Part shown: positions 8,817 through 16,552 of the stretch, in pieces
How the letters are laid out: the number at the start of each line of letters is the position of its first letter
How positions within the stretch are numbered: the stretch's first letter is position 1
Assembly: GCF_028288105.1 (NCBI RefSeq)
Contig: NZ_JAQBOI010000003.1
Coordinates: 1 to 35,962, forward strand
Source: Mucilaginibacter sp.
Lineage (GTDB): Bacteria; Bacteroidota; Bacteroidia; Sphingobacteriales; Sphingobacteriaceae
Length of the DNA: 35,962 nt
Reading direction: 5' to 3'
Notes under the pieces: generated by a model
Told to the model about the DNA's origin: nothing
The model's database searches: none
Seen by the model: the letters and a program-made list of their open reading frames with translations, nothing else
Translations under genes and position numbers: made by a program

Positions 8817-10223
8817 ATGAAAAAAACATTAGGCGTTTTAGCGTTGATATGTGCTTATGCCAGCACATTTGCACAATCTCCGGTTATTATTCAGAAAGAT
8901 CCTCAAATTGAAAAGATGGTTAACGAAGTATCTGCCGATTCCTTACATGCCAATATTGTTAAGCTGGTTAGCTTTGGTACCCGCAATACTTTAAGCGCCA
9001 CCACCGATACAAAGCGTGGGATAGGTGCGGCCCGCAACTGGATACTAAGCAAATTTAATTTCTACACCAAAGCATCCGGAGGGAGGTTAACAGCAAAGTT
9101 AGATACCAACAACTATCAGCCCGATAGTAAAAGAATAGATGTACCGGTTATATTAACCAATGTAGTGGCTACTTTAAAAGGGACCGACCCGGATGATCAC
9201 CGCGTGTTTATTATAAGCGGCCATATGGATAATATGCGCAGCAATGTAATGGATAGGGAAGGCGATGCCCCTGGCGCAAATGATGATGGCAGCGGCACGG
9301 CGGCCGTAATAGAATGTGTGCGTATCATGAGCAAGCAATCATTCCCGGCTACTATAATCTTTGTTGCTGTTTGCGGCGAGGAACAAGGTTTATTAGGATC
9401 TGGCTTTATGGCTGCAAACGCCAAAAAAGGCAACTGGGAAATTGGCGCTGTTTTAAATAACGACATAATAGGCAGCAACAATAGCAATGAAACTAATATT
9501 ATTGAAAATACAAAAATCAGGGTGTTTAGTGAGGGGCTGCCGGCTTATGAGCTCGATGAAAAAAAGGCAGCGGCCATACGTGCTATGGGCTTGGAAAATG
9601 ATGGGGCCTCGCGCCAGTTGGCCCGTTATATTAAAGAAGTAGGCGAACGTTATGTTGATAATCTTCAGGTTTTTATGGTTTACCGGCCAGATCGTTTTGG
9701 GCGTGGCGGCGATCATCAGCCTTATCAACAAAAAGGGTTCACTGCCGTACGCCTTACTGAAATGAATGAAAATTTTTATCATCAGCACCAAAATGTACGT
9801 ACAGAAAATGGCATCAGCTATGGCGACTTAACCGAATATATGGATTTTGAGTATCTGCGAAAAAATACCGCTCTTAATTTATGTAACCTGGCCAATCTTG
9901 CTAAATCTCCGGCAATGCCACAAGAGGTTTCAATTGTTACGACCGGCCTGGGCAGCAATTCAACAGGTTTGAGCTGGAAGACACCTGCCACCGGGAAAGT
10001 TAAAGGTTATTATGTAATGATGCGCGAAACAACCAGCCCGGTATGGCAAAAGAAATTTTTCACTGCTTCTACCGAGATAAAGCTACCTTATTCTAAAGAC
10101 AATTATTTTTTTGCAGTGCAATCTGTAGCTAATGAAGGAAACGAGGGATTGCCGGTTGTACCCTCTGTAATGAGAAGGCAAAGGCCAGCTGGCAGCGCTG
10201 ATGCAACAACACCTAAAAAATAG
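8817..10223 (+). CDS. Secreted M28-family zinc aminopeptidase with C-terminal FnIII-like domain
   Basis: This 468-residue protein starts with a Sec signal peptide (MKKTLGVLALICAYASTFAQ). The M28 peptidase core carries both metal clusters: His136 and Asp138 in SGHMDN, the bridging Asp in PGANDDGSGTA (156-157), Glu188-Glu189 in CGEEQGLLGS as catalytic base and ligand, and GGDHQPYQQKGF with His300 in the place of the final ligand. From about residue 365 a fibronectin-III-like module follows (VSIVTTGLGSNSTGLSWKTP and YYVMMRE), probably a substrate or wall-binding appendage. It would remove N-terminal residues from peptides in the periplasm or outside. It faces away from the sigma gene and converges on chrA, so it appears monocistronic. 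It could also supply peptides to the neighbouring SusCD system, but this is only positional. Confidence 0.9.
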   Translation: MKKTLGVLALICAYASTFAQSPVIIQKDPQIEKMVNEVSADSLHANIVKLVSFGTRNTLSATTDTKRGIGAARNWILSKFNFYTKASGGRLTAKLDTNNYQPDSKRIDVPVILTNVVATLKGTDPDDHRVFIISGHMDNMRSNVMDREGDAPGANDDGSGTAAVIECVRIMSKQSFPATIIFVAVCGEEQGLLGSGFMAANAKKGNWEIGAVLNNDIIGSNNSNETNIIENTKIRVFSEGLPAYELDEKKAAAIRAMGLENDGASRQLARYIKEVGERYVDNLQVFMVYRPDRFGRGGDHQPYQQKGFTAVRLTEMNENFYHQHQNVRTENGISYGDLTEYMDFEYLRKNTALNLCNLANLAKSPAMPQEVSIVTTGLGSNSTGLSWKTPATGKVKGYYVMMRETTSPVWQKKFFTASTEIKLPYSKDNYFFAVQSVANEGNEGLPVVPSVMRRQRPAGSADATTPKK

Positions 10224-10268
10224 CTAAGTTATTTCATTGGATAGAAGAAGGTATTAAATACAGATTTC

Positions 10269-10312
10269 CCCCATTATTTACAGGTTGGTATACCTGCCTC
10301 TAAATGATGGGG
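10269..10312. terminator. Bidirectional hairpin between convergent peptidase and chrA genes
   Basis: An imperfect inverted repeat (CCCCATTATTTACAGG against CCTGCCTCTAAATGATGGGG, loop about 8 bases) sits in the 177-bp gap between two convergent genes. It has no long T-run, but position and symmetry suit a shared terminator. Confidence 0.5.
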
Positions 10313-10400
10313 TTGTAAGAGGTAACTAAAAAATTTATATCCGGCGAAGCCGCACCGGTAATTCTCAAACGGTAATTAGGACAAAATTACGATATGATCC

Positions 10401-11573
10401 TTATTTTATTAATAAGCCAATAATAGCAGCTATACCTATAATATAAGGCTCCTGAATCTTTTTTATATAAATTAATGCAAAAACAGCTGCTATAGCGATT
10501 AACAGAGTTGGGATATCAATGATAGAGCGCAGGCCAATTACAATCACAGAACCTACCAGTGCACCTATAACAGACGCAGTAATTCCCTCTACAAAGGCTT
10601 TAATACTGGCATTTTTAGCAATTTTTTTAAATGAAGGTGCTAAGGCGACAGTAAATAAATAACAAGGGAAAAACGTGGCGATAGCGGCTACACAAGCCCC
10701 TGGAAAGCCCGCCACCAAATAACCGATAAAACCTACCGTAATTACTACCGGCCCCGGCGTGATCATGGCTACAGCAACTGCATCCACAAATTGTTGTTCG
10801 TTTAGCCAGCCAAATTCTTTAACTACACCGCTATGCAGGAAAGGCACTATAGCCAAGCCGCTGCCAAAAACAAAAGCACCGGCTTTAGCAAAGAACCAGG
10901 TTATCTCCTGTAATGTTTTACTATCGTATTTCCAGAAACCGGTACTGATCAATATTCCTGCCGGTAATATAGCCGGTTTTTTGATCCACTGCGGTGGTGC
11001 TTTAATTAACATATATAATATTCCGCAAGCAAGGAACAGTAATATTTCTTCGCGTTGGGTAACTACAGTAATCACAATACCGGCTATATACAAAAGCCAC
11101 AGCAACCATTTGGCTTTTATGGCAGCCGGTTCAAATTTGCTGATAGATTTAACCGTTAGCTTATAGGCACTCATGGCAATAATGCCTATCACTGCTGCAC
11201 CCACTCCGTAAAATACTGCCTGCATCCACCGCAAGCCACCATATAGCTGATAAGCCATACCCAACAAAACCACCATGATGAATGATGGCAGCACAAACGC
11301 GAGGCCCGTTAGTGTAGCACCTATTAGTCCATAATGTACAAAACCAATATAAATGCCTAATTGAGCAGCCAATGGGCCGGGTGCCAATTGTGCCAGCGCT
11401 AATCCTTCTTTATATTCTCCTTCTGTTAGCCAGCCTTTCTGCTCTACTAAATCCCGTTGCATATAGCCCACTAAAGCCACCGGCCCGCCAAAGCCCCATG
11501 TTCCTAACTTTAAAAAGTATTTGGTTATATCCCACAAGGAATATGTTGGTTTTATATTTAATTGCTCTTTCAT
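10401..11573 (-). CDS. chrA: Chromate transporter ChrA (CHR family, long two-domain form)
   Basis: This 390-residue integral membrane protein has the CHR duplication. The first half carries LGTWGFGGPVALVGYMQRDL and LALAQLAPGPLAAQLGIYIG. The second half carries the homologous FFAKAGAFVFGSGLAIVPFL and VAVAMITPGPVVITVGFIGY. These are the conserved GFGGP/FGSG and (A/T)PGP motifs of chromate transporters. The length suits the long CHR class. It probably exports chromate from the cytoplasm. Its ATG overlaps the stop of the upstream DUF1259 gene by one base (TAATG), implying translational coupling, and the operon starts with a ChrB-domain regulator, which supports chromate over sulfate as substrate. 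Confidence 0.93.
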   Translation of the reverse strand: MKEQLNIKPTYSLWDITKYFLKLGTWGFGGPVALVGYMQRDLVEQKGWLTEGEYKEGLALAQLAPGPLAAQLGIYIGFVHYGLIGATLTGLAFVLPSFIMVVLLGMAYQLYGGLRWMQAVFYGVGAAVIGIIAMSAYKLTVKSISKFEPAAIKAKWLLWLLYIAGIVITVVTQREEILLFLACGILYMLIKAPPQWIKKPAILPAGILISTGFWKYDSKTLQEITWFFAKAGAFVFGSGLAIVPFLHSGVVKEFGWLNEQQFVDAVAVAMITPGPVVITVGFIGYLVAGFPGACVAAIATFFPCYLFTVALAPSFKKIAKNASIKAFVEGITASVIGALVGSVIVIGLRSIIDIPTLLIAIAAVFALIYIKKIQEPYIIGIAAIIGLLIK

Positions 11574-12559
11574 TACATTTTCATATTACCCATAGGCGTT
11601 TTGCCCAAAACATCAATCGCCGCACGAAAACCTTGTGCCAAAGTAGCCGCATTACCACGGCCATAGTAATGCAGAAATATCATGTGCGGATCATCGCCTA
11701 ACATGTGGTTATGAACAGCCACCACCTCAAGGTTATGCTTACGCAATATTTTGATTACACTGTTTACTTCGCTTTGCAACATGGCAATGTCGCCTGCTAT
11801 ATGTGCATCGTCCTGTTTGCCAGCAAAAGAGGCCCAGGTATTTAATCCTATATTAGTGGTCATTTCCACACCCATCGCCATTACTTTCAAATCGGCCCTG
11901 CCAATAGTATATTTATAGGTTGGGCCATTTACTGTGCCGGTATATTTAACAATGGCATCCAATGTGGGCAAATCAAAGTTTTCTTTACCTGTTATTGTTG
12001 ATGGAACAGATGGTGCAGGTTGGTTGGCCGGAAACAGTTTACTATCGCGTATAGTATTAGCATATTTTTTGGCTAATACATCAATACTTCCTATGCCATG
12101 AATGTGCATATAAAATATTCGTGGTTCTTCGTAAAAAAAGTGGTTGTGGATGGCTGCGATCTCCAGTCCGTTGGCATGAGCAGCGGATATTAAAGTATTT
12201 ACCTCTTCCATTTGTAACACCGTATCGCTCATCACCATGGCCGATTTGCCGTCAACCGTTTTCTTGAAAGATACCCAGCCGCCAAAGCCAAAAGGAATGG
12301 GTACGGTTTCGCCCTTGATTTTCATTTTCAGGTCGTTTCTGGGCAATGGTGTGGTATAAACAGATTCCGCATCTTTATAACTGCCCTTTTTGCCTAAGGC
12401 TGTATCAATGGCGGCAATTTCTTCAGCCGTTATTGAAGGGGTTTTGGATATTATCGGTAATATATTTGCCTGTAATTTTTGTAGTGGCAAAAGTAAGGTA
12501 GTGCCTAATACAGCAGTTGCCTGCAAAGCCTGCCTACGAGAGAATGTGTGGTTTTCCAT
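11573..12559 (-). CDS. DUF1259 (LppY/LpqO-like) protein with Tat leader and internal duplication
   Basis: I place the start at the ATG at 12559 (MENHTFSRRQALQATAVLG), giving 328 residues. An upstream in-frame ATG at 12595 would put 12 residues before the signal. SRRQALQ plus the hydrophobic stretch is a Tat-type leader. The mature protein has two copies of the DUF1259 unit: IHNHFFYEEPRIFYMHIHG (about 137-155) and VHNHMLGDDPHMIFLHYYG (about 282-300). The repeated HNH...H pattern suggests a metal or oxyanion site, but no biochemical function is established that I know of. It lies 30 bp or more after the ChrB-AraC gene and overlaps chrA by one base, so it is probably a periplasmic accessory of chromate resistance. 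Confidence 0.85.
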   Translation of the reverse strand: MENHTFSRRQALQATAVLGTTLLLPLQKLQANILPIISKTPSITAEEIAAIDTALGKKGSYKDAESVYTTPLPRNDLKMKIKGETVPIPFGFGGWVSFKKTVDGKSAMVMSDTVLQMEEVNTLISAAHANGLEIAAIHNHFFYEEPRIFYMHIHGIGSIDVLAKKYANTIRDSKLFPANQPAPSVPSTITGKENFDLPTLDAIVKYTGTVNGPTYKYTIGRADLKVMAMGVEMTTNIGLNTWASFAGKQDDAHIAGDIAMLQSEVNSVIKILRKHNLEVVAVHNHMLGDDPHMIFLHYYGRGNAATLAQGFRAAIDVLGKTPMGNMKM

Positions 12560-12625
12560 TAGATACATTGCGTTAACAAATGCAATACTATCCATTCAAA
12601 AATCTTTAAAATTGTACGTATTTAA

Positions 12626-13483
12626 CTAATTTGTATTCTTTTTACTTTTGCCGCTACTTTTTTTATATACCGATGGATTTTGCCCGGTTTTCTTTTTGAA
12701 TATGCGGTTAAAATGGCTCTGATCTGAAAAGCCGGTAAGGTAAGCGATCTCCGTTAGGGAATAAGTAGTCGTTTCCATTAGTTTCATGGCCTTGTCTATT
12801 CGAAGCTTTCTTATATAATCGCCAAATGACAGGTTATCAAAGTATTTGGAAAATTCCCGTGAAAGGTAAGCGGGGTTAATCTCCAACTCATTAGATGCCT
12901 GTTGTAAACTTAGGGCCATGTTGGTATCCATCTGATCCTGTATCATCTCTTTGAGTTCCTTCGCCCATGCAGGTGCTTTTTTGGAATTAGATTGTTTTAA
13001 GTATTTATGGTAAACCTCCAGTAACAATTGTTCAACCGGCCCCGCCTGGGTATGTTTTAATTGATGCAGGTGTTTGGCCCAACTGTATAGGCCATCATAA
13101 ATGGTCATGCCTAAATTTAGCAGTTCCTGGTCGTTTTTAATATTATAGGCCAATCCCGAAAAAATGGCCTCTAACCCAGCCGCCTGGGGTGCAAAATCAT
13201 GCCGGTCGGTGTCTGCACCACGAACGATCGCGGCTACCCTGTCAAGCGCGACATCTTTGAGTTGGTGTTTCTTTATAAAATAATCAAAAGTACACTGATC
13301 TTCATAATGCGTGTATTCTACGTCCGGTAAATCAAAGGGTATGGCAGCAAATTCTTCCGCTTTCAATAATACCTGTTCAAAGGGCACATATATGATTTCT
13401 GCATCTTTATCAATAAAGCGTTTAATTAGCCAGGGACAAGCGATGCGGTCGATCTTCGGATGTTCACGGGTGATCCACTTCAT
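12626..13483 (-). CDS. ChrB-type chromate-resistance domain fused to AraC-family regulator
   Basis: This 285-residue protein has two clear parts. Residues 1-140 match the ChrB C-terminal (chromate resistance) domain: KIDRIACPWLIKRFID (9-24), VEYTHYEDQCTFDYFI (55-70) and IVRGADTDRHDFAPQAAGL (86-104). Residues about 185-275 are an AraC/XylS double helix-turn-helix, with SLTEIAYLTGFSDQSHFNRI (242-261) and KKTGQNPSVYKK. Classical ChrB has a different N-terminal DNA-binding part followed by this resistance domain; here the sensor-like domain comes first and the DNA-binding module is AraC type. It heads an operon with DUF1259 and ChrA, so it probably senses chromate or a related oxyanion and activates transcription. 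The start MKWITREHPKIDRIACPW matches the family start exactly. Confidence 0.9.
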   Translation of the reverse strand: MKWITREHPKIDRIACPWLIKRFIDKDAEIIYVPFEQVLLKAEEFAAIPFDLPDVEYTHYEDQCTFDYFIKKHQLKDVALDRVAAIVRGADTDRHDFAPQAAGLEAIFSGLAYNIKNDQELLNLGMTIYDGLYSWAKHLHQLKHTQAGPVEQLLLEVYHKYLKQSNSKKAPAWAKELKEMIQDQMDTNMALSLQQASNELEINPAYLSREFSKYFDNLSFGDYIRKLRIDKAMKLMETTTYSLTEIAYLTGFSDQSHFNRIFKKKTGQNPSVYKKSSGKSKKNTN

Positions 13484-13516
13484 GCCAATAAAGTTAGATA
13501 ACCTGATCTGAAATTT

Positions 13517-13533
13517 ATTAATGTATACTTAAT
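13517..13533. promoter_or_regulatory. Near-palindrome upstream of the chromate regulator
   Basis: ATTAATGTATACTTAAT is a palindrome around GTATAC with a one-base offset in one arm. It is 35-50 bp upstream of the regulator ATG, a plausible place for a promoter or an AraC operator. Chance occurrence in AT-rich DNA is possible. Confidence 0.25.
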
Positions 13534-13568
13534 CTTTAGTCCCCATGATACCTAATTATGCAACCATG

Positions 13569-13589
13569 CTGTAAAAGCAGTTTCTACAG
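13569..13589. repeat. Small hairpin downstream of GntR gene
   Basis: CTGTAAAA and TTTCTACAG pair (one bulged C) around GCAG. It lies 50 bp past the GntR stop and 85 bp before the chromate regulator start. It could end the GntR transcript, but there is no T-tract. Confidence 0.3.
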
Positions 13590-13639
13590 ATTAGATTTCA
13601 TGGCTTTCTGCGTTAGAGAAACAGAGATATTCCCATGTT

Positions 13640-14368
13640 TTAGCGTCTGCTTTCTACCGTATATACAAAACTATCTGCTTTATAATAACCCAGGTTGTAT
13701 TCAATTGGGCGTTCGCCCTGGTCAAACACAAATCGCTTGCGGAACAGCACCGGGCTGCCATTTGATAGCCTTAATTTGTTGGCAATAACATCATCAGCAG
13801 CATGCGCGCTTATTTCTTCTTTTGAAAGAGTAGCCACGGTAGAATACTCCATTTCCAGCAATTCGTAAAGCGGGCGTTTAAAATCTTCATCACCGGTAAG
13901 CCCGATACGAGGATGAAAATAAGAAATAAAGTAAACAAAAGGCGCGTCAGATGTGCCCCGTACTCTTTCCATTTTCAGCACTTTCCTATCTGTTTTTATC
14001 TCGAAAAAGTTGGCCAGCATCTCATCCGGATATACCCAGGTAATATGCAGTTCAAAGTTTTTGATGCTAATACCCCGCAGTTTCATTTCTTGCGAAAAGC
14101 TAAGCCAATTATTTGACTTAGAGCTTACTATACAATTATTAACTTTTGTTCCGGTGCGTTTTTTGCGGATCAGCAAATCTTCATAAACCAATTTGTTTAT
14201 TGCCTGGCGTAGGGTGGTACGCGATATGGCCAGCACTTTGGCCAATTCTACCTCATTGGGTAATAGCTTTCCGTTTTGATATTCCTCTTCGGCTATCATT
14301 TTTCTTAAAAGTTCTTCGGCTTGTATATGCAGCGGAACCGGACTTTTATGATCAATAGAATATTTCAT
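13640..14368 (-). CDS. GntR/HutC-family transcriptional regulator with UTRA domain
   Basis: Starting at the ATG at 14368 (MKYSIDHKSPVPLHIQAEEL) the protein has 242 residues. The longer frame from 14407 adds 13 residues and would place a candidate operator inside the coding sequence, so I prefer the shorter form. Residues 1-75 form the GntR winged helix (LLPNEVELAKVLAISRTTLR and the wing RKKRTGTKV). Residues about 95-235 form a UTRA effector domain, which in relatives binds sugar phosphates or small metabolites. It diverges from the mannose-6-phosphate isomerase and mannan operon. The likely role is repression of that operon and itself, relieved by a sugar phosphate such as mannose-6-phosphate (inferred). 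Confidence 0.9.
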   Translation of the reverse strand: MKYSIDHKSPVPLHIQAEELLRKMIAEEEYQNGKLLPNEVELAKVLAISRTTLRQAINKLVYEDLLIRKKRTGTKVNNCIVSSKSNNWLSFSQEMKLRGISIKNFELHITWVYPDEMLANFFEIKTDRKVLKMERVRGTSDAPFVYFISYFHPRIGLTGDEDFKRPLYELLEMEYSTVATLSKEEISAHAADDVIANKLRLSNGSPVLFRKRFVFDQGERPIEYNLGYYKADSFVYTVESRR

Positions 14369-14372
14369 ATAG

Positions 14373-14385
14373 TGTAATATATACA
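14373..14385. promoter_or_regulatory. Candidate GntR operator, copy 1
   Basis: TGTAATATATACA is an inverted repeat (TGTA-N5-TACA) just upstream of the preferred GntR start codon. It matches a second site at 14465-14477 in 11 of 13 positions (joint form TGTRATWTATACA). Binding here would give autorepression. Confidence 0.45.
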
Positions 14386-14462
14386 ATGATAATGAAATTT
14401 CATTCATAAGTATAACTGTACATACATATTAATCCTATAAAAGCCTCTTTTTGGCATCGTAT

Positions 14463-14479
14463 GGTGTGATTTATACACC
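14463..14479. promoter_or_regulatory. Candidate GntR operator, copy 2
   Basis: GGTGTGATTTATACACC has 5-bp perfect arms and contains TGTGATTTATACA, the near copy of the site next to the GntR gene. It lies 22 bp upstream of the -33 box of the mannan operon promoter. Confidence 0.45.
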
Positions 14480-14500
14480 TTACAATTATTTTTTAATTTA

Positions 14501-14531
14501 TTTGGTAATGTAAAATTTGTTCATATGTTTG
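14501..14531 (+). promoter_or_regulatory. Bacteroidota-type promoter of the mannan operon
   Basis: TTTG (14501-14504), a 19-base spacer and TATGTTTG (14524-14531) match the TTTG-N19/21-TAnnTTTG consensus exactly. Transcription would start near 14538, leaving a leader of about 98 bases to the isomerase start. A palindromic TGTACA (14530-14535) overlaps the -7 box. Confidence 0.6.
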
Positions 14532-14635
14532 TACATTATAATCATAAACCAATTATATAATTTTTATTTCCCCAGATCTAACAATGACCTTTGAGGCTTT
14601 TTATGTGGAAATTGATATATCCATACATTACTACA

Positions 14636-16441
14636 ATGAATATTGATACTAAAGATTACAAGCAGATAGAAAGTGTTGACACGGAAGTGCGGAAAACCGC
14701 GCAGTTTTTAATGCCGGCAAAATTAGATAATGCCTTTAATGCCAATGGCGGTTACAATGTTTATCCCACATGTGCATTGGGTTCAGGAAAAATATTTAAC
14801 GGCTTTGACTCCCTTGCCCAATACATTATAGAGCAGAAAATTATCTTGATTGATGGGTATGCCGGCTTGTTTTGGGGTAATATACGGGCAAGGCTGCAGG
14901 ATTATTTTACAGAAAACGGGCTAAAAGTAAACTGGATCAGTACGGAAAATTTTTTAAAGCCCACTGATGAAATTGAAAAACTGGTTGCGCCATTTTTAGG
15001 CGAATTTGAATCTGTTTGGGGTACTAAAACTACACTATCATTAAATGACTTTTATGATGCAAGCCTTACCGGGCAAACTGCCGACGATAGCGACATCAAT
15101 ATAATAATAGGTATCGGCGCTGTTTTATCGGGTTGGAACGTCCCGGTTATTTATATCGATCTGCCGAAGAACGAACTGCAATTTAGGATGCGTGCAGGCA
15201 GTATCACCAATTTAGGTGCTGTGCAGGTGAATGAGCCCTTTCAGATGTACAAGCGTTTTTACTTTGTAGATTGGGTGGTACTAAACAATCATAAAAAAGC
15301 CATACAGGATCGTATAGCTGTTGTAGCAGATGGCCAATGGCCGGAAACTATTAACTGGATCCATAAAGCAGATCTGGTTGAAGGCCTAAATAGGATCAGT
15401 AAATCGGTTTTTCGTGTACGCCCCTGGTTTGAGCCAGGTGCATGGGGTGGGCAATGGATCAAAGAGCATATTAATAACATTAATAAGGATGTGGTTAATT
15501 ACGCCTGGTCATTTGAAATGATCGTTCCTGAGAATGGTTTGGTGTTTGAAAGCGATGGCAACTTGCTGGAGGTATCATTCGATACCTTAATGTTCAGCAA
15601 TAATAAAAATGTATTGGGCAAACATGCCGAACGTTTTGGCGATGAGTTCCCTATCCGTTTCGATTTTCTGGATACATTCAATGGCGGCAACCTGTCTATC
15701 CAATGCCATCCATCGGTTAAATACATACAGGAGAATTTTGGCGAGAACATTACCCAGGACGAAACCTATTACATTTTAGACTGCGACGATAACGCCCGGG
15801 TTTACCTTGGCTTTCAGGATAGCATTGACCCGGCCGAATTCAGGAATGTGCTGGAAGATAGCCAGGCAACAAGTACCGAAATACAGATAGAGGATTATGT
15901 ACAGTCGCACCCTGCCAAAAAGCACGATCTGTTCCTTATTCCTAATGGTACTGTGCACAGTGCCGGTTCGGGTAATATGGTGCTGGAAATAAGCGCTACC
16001 CCATACATATTCACCTTTAAAATGTACGACTGGGTGCGCCTTGACCTTGACGGCAATCCGCGCCCTATAAATATAGACCACGCATTTAATAACCTCGACT
16101 TTAACCGCAAAGGCAAACAGGTTTACCGCGAACTGATCTCAAAACCTGCAGTAATTGAGCAGGCCGAAGGTTACCAGCTGATACATATGTCAACCCATGC
16201 CGAACATTTTTATGATGTGCACCGCATGGAGTTTGATAACCAAACCACAGTAGAAACCAACAACGTATGCCATGTGATGATGCTGGTGGAAGGCCAGGCC
16301 GTGCAGCTGGAAACTGCCGATGGCACCAAACAGGAATTTGCCTATGCAGAAACATTTGTGGTGCCGGCAGCAGCGGGTTCATACACCTTAACCAATTTGG
16401 GCAAAGGCCGCGCAAAGGTTATTAAAGCATTTTTAAAATAA
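14636..16441 (+). CDS. Class I mannose-6-phosphate isomerase with N-terminal degenerate kinase-like domain
   Basis: From the ATG at 14636 (MNIDTKDYK) the protein has 601 residues; earlier TTG 14591 and ATG 14603 starts encode an atypical peptide. The C-terminal half (about 240-601) is a type I phosphomannose isomerase/cupin: QCHPSVKY (Gln356, His358) corresponds to the zinc-binding QxHPD region and IPNGTVHSAGSG (His441) to the second histidine motif. It interconverts mannose-6-phosphate and fructose-6-phosphate in the cytoplasm. The N-terminal about 230 residues resemble a uridine-kinase-like P-loop fold (IILIDGYAGLFWGNIRARL at 69-87, VPVIYIDLPKNELQFRMRAG), but the Walker A GxGK(S/T) is lost. 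It is first in the operon feeding mannose from the mannanases. No sugar kinase is visible nearby. Confidence 0.85.
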   Translation: MNIDTKDYKQIESVDTEVRKTAQFLMPAKLDNAFNANGGYNVYPTCALGSGKIFNGFDSLAQYIIEQKIILIDGYAGLFWGNIRARLQDYFTENGLKVNWISTENFLKPTDEIEKLVAPFLGEFESVWGTKTTLSLNDFYDASLTGQTADDSDINIIIGIGAVLSGWNVPVIYIDLPKNELQFRMRAGSITNLGAVQVNEPFQMYKRFYFVDWVVLNNHKKAIQDRIAVVADGQWPETINWIHKADLVEGLNRISKSVFRVRPWFEPGAWGGQWIKEHINNINKDVVNYAWSFEMIVPENGLVFESDGNLLEVSFDTLMFSNNKNVLGKHAERFGDEFPIRFDFLDTFNGGNLSIQCHPSVKYIQENFGENITQDETYYILDCDDNARVYLGFQDSIDPAEFRNVLEDSQATSTEIQIEDYVQSHPAKKHDLFLIPNGTVHSAGSGNMVLEISATPYIFTFKMYDWVRLDLDGNPRPINIDHAFNNLDFNRKGKQVYRELISKPAVIEQAEGYQLIHMSTHAEHFYDVHRMEFDNQTTVETNNVCHVMMLVEGQAVQLETADGTKQEFAYAETFVVPAAAGSYTLTNLGKGRAKVIKAFLK

Positions 16442-16539
16442 TGAAAGCGATAGATACCATAAGCCCTATTGAGCTGAAGAAGAGTAGCGCCTGCCTGTAT
16501 CTAATTAATAATAATAAACCTAAAATAAAATATAACTAA
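16441..16539 (+). CDS. Possible 32-codon small ORF coupled to the isomerase stop
   Basis: An ATG overlaps the isomerase TAA by one base (TAATG) and opens a frame of 32 codons, MKAIDTISPIELKKSSACLY and so on, ending in TAA before the SusC gene. The same TAATG coupling is used by chrA elsewhere in the window. It may be a short peptide, a leader, or the remnant of a lost gene. No family was recognised. Confidence 0.25.
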   Translation: MKAIDTISPIELKKSSACLYLINNNKPKIKYN

Positions 16540-16552
16540 TAAACCCAATGTT

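Noticed and set aside
14369..14407. Longer GntR start at 14407
   Set aside because: The 13 added residues do not fit the GntR N-terminus, and the shorter form leaves the candidate operator outside the coding sequence.
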